The notes beneath the pieces were generated by a model. That model did no database searches, had not been told where the DNA came from, and worked only from the letters and a program-made list of their open reading frames with translations. A program made the position numbers and the translations under genes. From Crambe crambe (lineage: Eukaryota > Porifera > Demospongiae > Poecilosclerida > Crambeidae), in contig OZ004595.1 of the NCBI GenBank assembly GCA_963924555.1, positions 6,442,599-6,506,598 on the forward strand: a stretch of 64,000 nucleotides of DNA. Direction: 5' to 3'. Below are positions 19,389 through 36,927 of the stretch, piece after piece. The stretch's first letter is position 1; every line of letters starts with the position of its first letter.

Positions 19389-19394
19389 CACGTG
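19389..19394. promoter_or_regulatory. CACGTG box upstream of EMC1
   Basis: CACGTG in the context ACCACGTGGT, 44 bp upstream of the EMC1 ATG, in the 179-bp gap to the 3' end of the neighbouring oxygenase gene. Confidence 0.5.
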
Positions 19395-19524
19395 GTTAAT
19401 CTATGGGTTAATATTAATTAATAATTATTAGCATAACAAAATCAATTATAGTGCACAAAATTGAGGGTGAATGATTCAGTTTCAAAGGTGATGAGTGATT
19501 TTTGAGTTCACATTCTCCATGCAT

Positions 19525-21023
19525 TTATTTGGTAAGACTCGGTCTGGTGAGGGGAGGGGCCCATGATACCACTATCTTCCTCTTTCCAGAGTACGGCTGC
19601 AACATAAAGGCACACATAAAATTCTCAAGATGTGGTCAGTGAAGCCCGACCTGTCTTCCATGTGACACCCTGAAGTTATCGATCATGACAATGTCTCCCT
19701 TTTCCCAGCGATTGAAGATGAGGTTCTTCCAGATAGTGTCTCGGACGTGTGTCACAGTCTTTTGGGGGATGGGGGAGCCATCTCCAAACATGGTGTGCAT
19801 GCCAACACCATTAGGTCCCTTCACATAGAGGAAGAAGAAGCTGAGAACCCACATGACCATGGCAATCAGCAAGTACTTCAATTCCCCCAAACGTCGCCAG
19901 ATCTTATAGTTTTCCTCGTAGAACATAGACCAATGGAAAACCTGCACATCAATGAAAAATACATCTTGACACTGTCCTGTATCCCTAGTCTTGCATGGGC
20001 CAGACTCTGCATGTGAGAGTCTGGCCCGCGCGAGACTAATGTATCCCTTACCATGAGGTGGTTGAACCAGATGGTGTCACCAGTGACTGGGTGCTTCTCC
20101 ACAGCTGCCACTTTGTTCATGATCTGAAGATCTTGGTTCTTTTTCCAAGAGTGGTCCAAGTTTTGGCTGCGAAGTTCTTCGGTGACTTCCTCACAACTCT
20201 CTGTCCCAAACACATCTTCCCATCCCTTCATCATACTCGGATCTGAGATCATTCCCTTCTTACGCTTATAATTACGAATATGCAGTACCTGATACAGATA
20301 GACAGACTATCTATCTTATACCTCAACAGAGTAGTAGCTGCCGTATATACTTACTTACCCCTTTCTCTTCAAACTCCTTCCTGATTGCTGGATCGAGCTG
20401 ATCATAGACCTTCTTGTAGTCACAAAGACAGGTCTCTCCACCACTTGACGTGGGTGCTTCAAGACAGCAGAAGAAGAGTTGTTTTGGAGGGGCAGGGAGG
20501 AAGGACATCTCCAGATGTTGAGGGATGGGGTAGGATGGAGGGAGCTCACTGGCTGTGAATACATACTATATTCAAGCAAACAAAACAGTGAACTCTTGAG
20601 AACTAAATATGCCAAATTTACTTTAGTGCCAGGGATAAGTTTCCTTGGAGAAGTTCCTCTGTATTCATCACTCAATTCAGGGCTGTATTGCCGAACAATT
20701 CCTTCAAACTCAACGCCAGATTCCACGCCAAATCCCTTGAACATAATGGCACCTGAAACAACAAAGGTTAAAAAGGTCGAATAACAATTATAATGGTGCT
20801 AATGACTGTGAGGTGTTCATTTGGTTCTGGAATAATATACATGTAGCTAGCTACATCAAAACTTGCCATGCTGCAACATTTTGGCATCCAGCCAGGCCTT
20901 GTTGTCGGCTATCCACTCCTTGAGAAAATCGACACTGTCATTGCCCTCCTTGGCATATATGAACAGAGGCAAGGTCTTGCCCTCCTCTCCTGAAACAACT
21001 TGCACTCCCTCAGGGTCTGCCAT
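19525..21023 (-). CDS. TauD/TfdA-family Fe(II)/2-oxoglutarate-dependent oxygenase
   Basis: Predicted non-heme iron oxygenase of the TauD/TfdA superfamily, closest in pattern to the plant clavaminate-synthase-like (At3g21360) group rather than to BBOX1/TMLHE; the substrate is unknown. I chose the ATG at 21023 (MADPEGVQVVSGEEG); the longer upstream frame has no ATG. Spliced blocks: DFLKEWIADNKAWLDAKML, AIMFKGFGVESGVEFEG, IPQHLEMSFLPAPPKQLFFC (His-x-Glu of the metal facial triad), SSGGETCLCDYKKVY, HIRNYKRKKG, GDTIWFNHLMVFHWSMFY, TIWKNLIFNRWEKGDIVMID, NFRVSHGRQPYSGKRKIVVS (distal His plus the Arg expected to hold 2-oxoglutarate). About 375 residues. Odd: a strongly hydrophobic stretch (LLIAMVMWVLSFFFLYV) sits inside the fold before FGDGSPIP. 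The TAA stop lies within AATAAA. Confidence 0.8.
19978..20047. mobile_element. short palindromic MITE-like hairpin with 8-bp flanking duplication
   Basis: Arms 19986-20008 and 20016-20038 are inverted copies (20 of 23 positions; right arm reversed begins TAGTCTCGCGCGGGCCAGAC) around a 7-nt loop. TGTATCCC occurs directly before the left arm (19978-19985) and one base after the right arm (20040-20047), as expected for an 8-bp target site duplication. It lies in an intron of the oxygenase gene. Termini resemble those of the 62761-63316 element. Confidence 0.65.
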
Positions 21024-21300
21024 ACCTTCCGTATGGCTTGCGACCGGAAGCGCATGCGCATAGCGAGCTAGGAGGTGTGTCAGCTGTGGCGTGGGGGTGT
21101 ATGATTGACCAGGCCATCCGGTCACAGTCACGGCAGCTTATTATAAAGTAGTGCAAAACCTAGTAGAATCCATCGTCTTCTTCCAGTAGGTAGCTAGGTT
21201 GATTAATCTGTTTATCTGCCAGGTCTCAGATCATTTTCATTTGTCACAGCCACTGACGCTAGCCATTCCTTTGGACTGAAGACCTCGCTGAAGACTGACA

Positions 21301-24300
21301 ATGTCTGAAGAGGATTTTGCATGTGATAAGTTTGTGCCACAGAAGTGGAGAGCAGATATGTGTCGTAGCTGTTACCAGCCACTTCGTCTCCACAACAAGA
21401 AACAGCTCAAATCTGGAGAGAATTCCACTCCCAGCAGTAGAGGCAGCTCACCACTCTCTCCTACTGCCATCAAGTCTCCAAAATCAACCACTCCTAAAGT
21501 CTTCCAGAGATTTCAAGTCAAACAAGAGCCAGCCATTGACAAGAAAGTCCCTCCGAAGGAGCGCACTGAACAGAAGCAATATTTGGAAGGGATCAGTCCT
21601 GGCATCGTGTCCAATGTCGTCCAGTCTCCCCCTGCTCAACAGACAGGAACTCAAACCACTCCCAGTACTATTAATGGTGGTCACATTCAGAATGGAAGTC
21701 CGTACCCTCCAGCAGTAACGAGTCAAGCTAATCACCAAGCTCTGAGATCTAGCGTGTCTCCCCTCTCACCACGTTCCTCTGCATCCCCTTCCCCAAAGTC
21801 CTCTTACCTCCCCGCAAAACCACCTCCACCCGTTACCCTCTCTAAACGCTCCACCTCCTACCCTCCCCGTCCCCCTCCTCCAGGAACCATCCGCTCTCAG
21901 AGTTCAAAGTCCAAACTGGTGAATAGCGGGAGTTCAGCAGCTGCTGCAGTGGCAGAGAAAGGTGCAAGTAAAGAAAGTGTGGAGGTAAAGGACAAAGAGG
22001 CTAAAGTGGAGACCAGAAAGGTGGGAAATATGGAATCCAAGGAGGTGACTGGACAGGTGCAAGATAAGGGATCTGACGAGGTGAATGGACAGGTGGAAGA
22101 TGAGGAGATGACCGGACAGGTAGAGGATAAGGGATCCAAGGAGGTGACTGGACAGGTGGAAGATAAGGGATCCAATGAGGTGACTGGACAGGTGGAAGAT
22201 AAGGGATCTGACGAAGTGAATGGACAGGTGGAAGATAAGGAAGATAAGGAGGTGACCGGACAGGTAGTGGATAAGGGATCCAAGGAGGTGACTGGACAGG
22301 TGGAAGATAAGGGATCCAATGAGGTGACTGGACAGGTTGAAAATAAGGAGGTGACTGGACTGGTGGAAGATAAGGGATCCGATGAGGTGAAGGATAAGGG
22401 ATCAGACAAGGTAACTAGGAAAGTGGAGGATAAGGGGTCCCATGAGGTGTCCAAAGATAGAGGATCAGATGAGGTGTCTGGACATGTTGATCTAAAGAGA
22501 GAGGATGTTAATAGGATAGGAGAAGAAGCAGTGCTGCCACAGGTGGAGGAAGTGGCCACAGGAGAAACAGACAAACAGACTCCACCACGGAAGACCTGCA
22601 ACCTTAAGCCAGCAACTAAACAGCAAGACGATCCTGAAGAACCAGCAAGCGGACAAGCAAGTGAGCAAATAGTCCCTGTTGTTGAAGAACCAGCAAGTGA
22701 GCAAGAAACTGCTGTTGAAGAACCAGCAAGTGAGCAAGAAACTGCTGTTGAAGAACCAGCAAGTGAGCAAGTACTTCCTGTTGAAGAACCAGCAAGTGAG
22801 CAAGAAACCACTGTTGAAGAACCAGCAAGTGGGCAAGTAGTCCCTGTTGAAGAACCAGCAAGTGAGCAAGAAATCACTGTTGAAGAACCAGCAGATCAGC
22901 ACAAAGTTCTTGTTGAGGAACCAGCAGATGAGCAAGGAGCTGCTGTTGAAACATTGGCTAAAGACCAGCAATCTGAGGGAGAAGAGCTAGTAAGTAACCA
23001 GCAAGTTGACAGTGAGAGACTAATGACCAATGATCAGGACCAGCAAGTCACCATTGAAGAGCCAGCAGCAATCAGTGCTGAAGAGCAAGAGGGTAATGAA
23101 GATCTGGCCAGTAATCAAGTGATGAGTGACCAACTACCCAGTGTTGATGGGGAAGAACCCATGGTCCAGAACCAACGAGTGAGCATTGAACAACCAGCAA
23201 CAGAAAAGGACATACCTGAGGATGAAGTGGTCAAATACAAATTTTCTACAGTCGCTAATGAGCAAGTAGCAAGTTCCTCCTCATCCGTTCCTCTGTCCTC
23301 ACCTCCTCCTCCTCAAGTCCCTGAAAGTGCTTCTCTGCAAGAAGACACTCCTCCACCCCCTCCTGATTCCGCAGCTGTTCCTCCACCCCCTCCAATTCCT
23401 CCTGGCGGGATACCACTGCCCCCTCCTCCCCCTCCTCCTATGGTGGCTTCTCCTGGAAGCATCCGGAAGGCAGAGTCCAAACCACGCCCACGGGTCCCTT
23501 CCCCTGAGTCAGCCATGGCCCAAGCTATGGCAACCATAAGGGAAGGAGGCGTGACTCTCCGAAAAGTGCCCCCTCCTCAACCACGACCTGTTGGAGAAGA
23601 AAAAGTGGTGGATGTGGCCTCGGAACTCCGTCTAAAGATGATGAAACGGAAAAAAGAAGAGGTAAGGAAAATACAAGGAAAAGTGGAGATTGCTTTAGTT
23701 CTTCCTTTTATGTAGAATAAGGGAGTAAGTGTGCTGATAGAGGAGAAGAGGGAACAAGTAAAGAAGATGTCAGAGCTGCTTCTCACTTGTAAAGGCACAC
23801 GTTCTCTCTCACATCAGCTGCAGGCATTGTTGGCTCGTGTAGAAACATTCCTTGAAAATGTCGGGGTAAGTGATTCTGGAATAATTATCAAAGAGGAAGT
23901 TTTATCTCTAAGATTATCTCTAAAATCATAATGGTGCAGTTATCTCAAGAAGTGCTCACACAGAAATTGGAATGGCCGGCTTTGCTTGTACGTATGTTAT
24001 CACAATAATAATAATAATAATACCAGGAACCAAAAGATTCTCTTTTCTTGATAGAGCATCCATTTGTAGACATTTTCAGCATTGATGTTTTTTGTGGGGG
24101 TTTAGATTATCAGCTGCTTTGATAGCAGTGCCTGATAGGAGTGTTTGTATGTGTGTGTGTGTAGGTTCATGACCTTCGTGAAGTCGTTAAACACATGAGG
24201 TCCCTGGAGCTGCGGGTGAAAGCAGCTGAGGACCTTTGCAAACAGACGCTGAGAAACAGCCGAGCTGGTCACACAGGTCCATCCAGCACCATCCACGTCA

Positions 24301-27300
24301 ATCCAGATGCTGTTCAAAAGTGTGTCGGTGATGTGATCAATCTAGCACGGTCATTAACAAACGACGAATCGAGATATTCCAAAGCTGTGAGTTGTATTGT
24401 GGAATGGTGTGAAGATTGCTATGTAAGGGCCTGTAGAACAAGCCACTGGCATTGTGCCATGCAGTCCAAGTCAAGCCACTTTATTATGGAGTGTTTCACT
24501 GGCAGCTATATAGGGTCAGGTCTTTTGTTGTTGTAGTGTAGTGGCAGGTGGTCAGGAATCTCTTGTGCTCATAGGCATCTATAGTGAGTGGAAATATATG
24601 GTCATTTAGGTGCCTTATATGGTCATTTAGGTGCCTTATTATATGAGGATGTTGTCTGCTTCGCAAGTGTAGTAGACACACAGAGCTATAGCCCTTTCAC
24701 TAGTTGGCCTGTCTGTGACTCTCTCCTTACATGTTTCATGTCTTGGCATGTGACTCTTACATGTTTCATGTAGGCACAGAATTTTCCACTGGATGATTCT
24801 GACATGGAGCTCTTTGTGGCAAGAGCAGGGGATGGTGTGTCACCTCTTATAGACATGCTGTATCAGAAAGCATTCTCCACTTACAACTCTATCTTTGTAC
24901 CTTCCATCACCAAGTATGACCAGACCTTCAGAGTTCAAAATGCACTCAGACTCCTGAAGTAAGTCCTGACCCCCACACCCCTACTCCCTTGCCCTTTCTA
25001 TCAATGTGTATTTTGGTGGGTGTGGCATGCAGGATGTGCTGTTCCCTGTCGGATGTGCTTCACCTCCACTTGAACCTGCCGAAACATCCCAACTACACCC
25101 AAGCACAGCTCCAACAGCACGAAATAAGGGACCAATTCACACCTGGTGCCAAAATCAGCAGCAAGGAGTGAGTCAGTGTTTTTCTCATGTGGTGCAGTAT
25201 TTAATTCTATCAAATCATCACAATATTTATCAGGAGTTTCAATTTGCTCTACTGCCAATTATCTTGAGTTCTTTGTTTTTGCAGAGGAGAGTGGGATACT
25301 GCGGAAAATGTGGAGCTGGGTCACAACTCCACTCCTAAAAAGGTAAACGGTGCAGGTCTTGTGTTGGTGGAAACATCTGCAAGCCATGAATTGGATGGAA
25401 ACATCTGTAGGCATATAAAAAAATCTTAAATGGAGGTAATGCATGTATGTTGATACAACACAAAATGGAATGTTTATCTTAAGATGAAGCAGGTGGTCTT
25501 GAGATGAAATTGAAACATTTATGCAATCTCCCCTGTTCATTTTCCATTGATAATCTTCCTCTTCTTGTGTGCTCAGCTTAGCCTCAACCCAAGCACTACT
25601 GACCTGGTTCAGCGCATTGTGAACAGTCTATCATCAGACGAGGATGGTCCGTCAGAAGAACTGTTGGCTGAGCTAACTCCCGAGGCCTTTGCCAAAATAG
25701 AACTGGAACTCATCAAAACTGCCCTAGCCAGCTCCAATGAAAAGGTACGTATGCAAAGTATATTTGTATTAGTGTGGGTAGAGTGTGTGTTTGATTGTAT
25801 TGAGTGTAGTTGAGATGTTTGTGGTTGTGTAGGTAATGGATAACGCTATAGCCCTCACTCAAAAGGTTTATGCCGAAGATGAAGGGGCTATTCATCACAA
25901 TGATTTCTACTGGTTGGTAGATGCTGTTGTCAAGGTAACAGCTGAAACTGTCCCAGTATTAGTACTGATAACTTGTTGCATCTCCAGGGCAACCATAAGC
26001 GGATAGGTCACTTGGTCCAATCTTGTGGTCTGAATATCAATAGTCGTAATAAAGAAGCTGGAAATAGGTTAAAGTCCACAAGAACACAAACCTATTTTGA
26101 CACTATTCTAAATCATGAATAATTTTGTGGTTTAGTGTGCTCCATCGTGCTGTGATCCGTAAAAACCTTGCTACAGCTGTTTATCTGATCCGACTTGGGG
26201 CAGACCCTTTACTTAGGAATGTTCGGAATCACTCTCCCATGATGCAGTTGGCTACCAAGTGCTTCCCCCATTGTCCTTACCCTGACAACATTGAGCAGAA
26301 AGGTATGTACTGTATAGTTTCTCCATTTTGAATGCATTTTGGTATGTTACTCTTAGAACATCTGTTCAACTTGGCTGCTTACATCAACAACCCTAGTCTG
26401 AGTGATGTGGTGCTAGTATCCGAAGATGGCAAGCGTTTCCATGCCCATCGTCTTATCTTCTGTGCCCAGAGCCCAGTCTTCAAGGCAATGATGGACTCCG
26501 ACCTTTGGGCGGAATCCAGTAACAAGGAGGTGAGCAATCAAAGTAGGAGTGAGCATAATTAGCAAGCCTCTTTCTCCAGACATCACAACAGAACAAGTTT
26601 AGTTGTAGAGTTATCAAACCCTCCCCAGTAATAATGTGGTCATTGGTCAGGACAGATATTAATCTGTCTTTTGTCAGCTGAATTCTGTTGCACATACATA
26701 ATATAACATCTCCCCCTTCTCAGATGCCGTTTCCTAACCTGAGTGGTCAGGTGATTCAGAAGTTGCTGGACTACATGTACACAGGACAATGTTTGTTCCC
26801 ACGTGATGACCTCAACTTGGGTCTGCAGTTGATGGGTGCTGCTGACCAGTATCTCCTGGAACCAATGAAATTGCAGTGTGAACGAATTCTCAGTGAAAAG
26901 ATAGATGTTGAGGTAATCAACTATGTATTGAACATCTGAATTGGAGCCACCCACAGTGGAACCTCCAAATATAGACACATTTGGAACCCAGCCTTTTATC
27001 TTTTGTAGAAGGTAGTCTTCTTCTTTTGGAGGTTTATGTTGTATAGAGTGTATTATACTTTGTCCTTTGTTGAGAGGTTTTGGAGTAGGTTCCACACTAT
27101 CCTTTGCTGGTTTGTACGTCCATGCAGTCATGTCATGTATTGGATACATACAGGTAGTGGTTCCTCTGTACCATGCTGCTGCTCGCTACAACACTCCTCA
27201 CTTGCTGGCAAATGCTGCCCACTTTTTGCTGAATCACTATGCAGAGGTAGATGACCCAGGACACGAAGCACTCCTCCACCTCCTGGAGAATGTGCCTACA

Positions 27301-27336
27301 CAGAGTCAGGCAGGTCCCTCTGTCTTGAAGAACTAA
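21301..27336 (+). CDS. large zinc-motif / proline-rich / ankyrin-BTB protein of unusual architecture
   Basis: About 1,400 residues from a 2,361-nt first exon (21301-23661) and about a dozen short exons. The N-terminus has a Cys/His cluster (CDKFVPQKWRADMCRSCYQP, then LRLH: C-x13-C-x2-C-x6-H spacing) like the short motif I recall at the start of myosin phosphatase Rho-interacting protein. A Ser/Pro-rich region follows, then 12-residue DKGSKEVTGQVE repeats, 11-residue VEEPASEQETA repeats and polyproline (IPLPPPPPPPMV) suited to profilin/SH3/WW binding. The C-terminal half has no family I know until an ankyrin-like unit (SVLHRAVIRKNLATAVYLIR) and a BTB domain (SDVVLVSEDGKRFHAHRLIF, QVIQKLLDYMYTG, GAADQYLLEPMKLQCERIL). 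The ANK+BTB end resembles ABTB2/ABTB3; the N-terminal half does not. Likely a cytoskeletal or Cullin-3-linked scaffold, but that is inference. Confidence 0.8.
22030..22470 (+). repeat. 36-bp coding minisatellite (DKGSxEVTGQVE)
   Basis: Roughly ten whole or partial in-frame copies of a 36-bp unit in exon 1 of the ankyrin-BTB gene, encoding highly charged 12-mers. Some copies are shortened by whole codons (for example ENKEVTGLVE). Confidence 0.9.
22681..22950 (+). repeat. 33-bp coding minisatellite (VEEPASEQETA)
   Basis: Eight in-frame copies of a 33-bp unit, directly following the 36-bp array in the same exon but unrelated to it in sequence. The last copies decay to EEPADEQGAAV. Confidence 0.9.
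24596..24641. repeat. short tandem duplication in ankyrin-BTB gene intron
   Basis: TATATGGTCATTTAGGTGCC is repeated twice in tandem in an intron; a second local duplication of CTTACATGTTTCATGT lies at 24725-24773, ending at the 3' splice site. Confidence 0.7.
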
Positions 27337-27398
27337 CTATTCCTCAATCAGTGCAGAATTATAAGTATAGTATTCAAATACAAAAATATATTTTTTAT

Positions 27399-28609
27399 TT
27401 ATTTTTTTGGGTGTGTTTGTTTGTATTTGATGATGTGTGTCGCTATGGTTGCAGTAACTTCTGATGCTTTCTTGTTTTGTCCAAAATAGTCAACAAAGTT
27501 TCCATCAGGATCCACCAAGTACATGATTATTGTGTGATCCACCTACAGTGAACAACACTTGCAGCTAAAAGGTTGGCTGAGATCATGTCAGGAATTGACT
27601 CACTAGATAGTCGTTATCATCATCTGCTGGACCCACGCTGTAGTAGACTCTGTATGCCTTTGCCACTTGGTGCAACTCCTCATTGGTGCCAGTCAACCCC
27701 AACAGCTTCGGGTGGAAATCTAAACAACATCATTGTCAGTCCCACAAATTCCCACCCTTGATTATGCTGAATCAGCACCTTTAAGGTATTCCTTCATTAC
27801 AGGACCAGAGTCCCTGGCAGGGTCGACTGTGATGAACAATGGCTGGATGCTTGGAAATCCTTCCAGCTTCTCTATATACACATAAGAAACAATAATATTT
27901 CTCAACACAATCAGCTGATGAGATGTATGTCAACCCAGCTGATGGGGAACATACCCAATCACCTAACCCAGCTGATGGAGATTGAGCTCACCAAATTTCT
28001 CCACTACTTGGGCCATCTTTTCTAGTTCATCTGGACATATATCGGGACAGAAGGTGAAGCCAAAGTAAAGGAGGACCCACTGGCCCAAAAAGTCATTATG
28101 CGTCCGTCTGACACCATTATGGTCAACCAGAGAGAATGGCCCTCCCAATGCTGCCTTGCCATATGACCTAGTCTTCTCCTTCTCTGCCACTGCAAATGAA
28201 ATTAAAAGCCTGATATTATCTTGTCTAGTTACATGATTGTATTGTGGAACTATTCTAGCAGTGATGTTATAATGTGATGCAGCGTACATGTAGTAGTCTT
28301 ACATTCCTTTTTCTCCTTCTTGACACTGCGCACATAGAGTATGATTAGGCCCCCAGTCACCACCACCAACCCAAAGGAAGTCCAGGATACTGGCTGAAAT
28401 ACATTTCAACAACAATTATATCAATGTAATTAGAATTCCCAAATTTCCCCCTTCCCAACTTGAAAATGGACCTTACACCCTCAAACCTGATCTCCCTCTT
28501 GTTCCAATAATGTTCTTACCCCTCTTTTGATGTTCTTGGGCACACTGCTTTTGCTAGCTAGTCTGAGTGCAGTGCAGGAGAGGGTGCGGTTCTGTCCGAT
28601 CAATAGCAT
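27399..28609 (-). CDS. SCO1: cytochrome c oxidase copper chaperone SCO1/SCO2
   Basis: Inner-membrane copper chaperone that metallates the CuA site of COX2. The spliced protein has an Arg/Ser-rich N-terminus starting at the ATG at 28609 ([11 protein letters not shown]), one membrane helix ([18 protein letters not shown]), then the thioredoxin-like domain: [40 protein letters not shown] (copper-binding CxxxC), [20 protein letters not shown] and [20 protein letters not shown] with the conserved copper-ligand His. An upstream exon near 28768 opens with an ATG (MFSSIIRRSSIACGQ) and also looks like a targeting leader, but its phase does not join exon 2, so it may be 5' UTR. SCO1 and SCO2 cannot be separated. 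The stop lies in AATAAATAAA. Confidence 0.9.
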
Positions 28610-28908
28610 TCCATTCCTACAGCTGATGGAGCAATGATGGTTCGTCCAAATCTTTCATGGAATCAGTCAAAATCAATGGTACCAGATTATTGGAACACTG
28701 AGTCCTATTCTAACCTTTCTCAGTTGTCCACAAGCAATTGATGACCTCCTGATGATGCTGGAAAACATTTTGCTAATGGATCATGCCACGAGAGTTCAAA
28801 GTTCAAATGATGACGTACGACTAAACGTTTCCGTGGTTACAATAATGGTTATAACAACTGTGGTGTGCTTTAAAAGGAATTCTTCTTCAAATAGAATACA
28901 AAATTGCA

Positions 28909-36724
<7,816 letters not shown>

Positions 36725-36927
36725 AAGAATCAAGACTTAAGATAATTATTTTTTTAAACCCATCTTGTCATACTATTATCTTGGTAAGGGGTAATCATCA
36801 TATAAAGCGCTATCTAACTACCTAGCATTAAGTTTATTTAGTAGACGACCTTTTACCGTTTTAGGTGGAGGAGAGGTAGGGCACATGTTAGAGCTTGCCT
36901 ATAACTCTGTGAGAGAGCAGAGTAGAA

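Noticed and set aside
20856-21131. Longer N-terminus of the TauD-like oxygenase beginning at 21131
   Set aside because: That frame opens with GTG, not ATG; the first in-frame ATG is at 21023 and gives a normal family N-terminus.
21897-22877. 326-residue minus-strand ORF with SCSLAGSST repeats
   Set aside because: Antisense of the 36-bp and 33-bp coding minisatellites of the ankyrin-BTB gene; period-3 repeats keep all frames open.
22030-22950. CRISPR-like repeat array
   Set aside because: The repeats are contiguous, in frame and coding, without spacers, in a eukaryotic gene.
28610-28768. Upstream ATG (MFSSIIRRSS) as the SCO1 start
   Set aside because: It looks like a mitochondrial leader, but the exon is phase 0 and the next exon needs a different phase, producing a stop. 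Kept as a possible 5' UTR or uORF.
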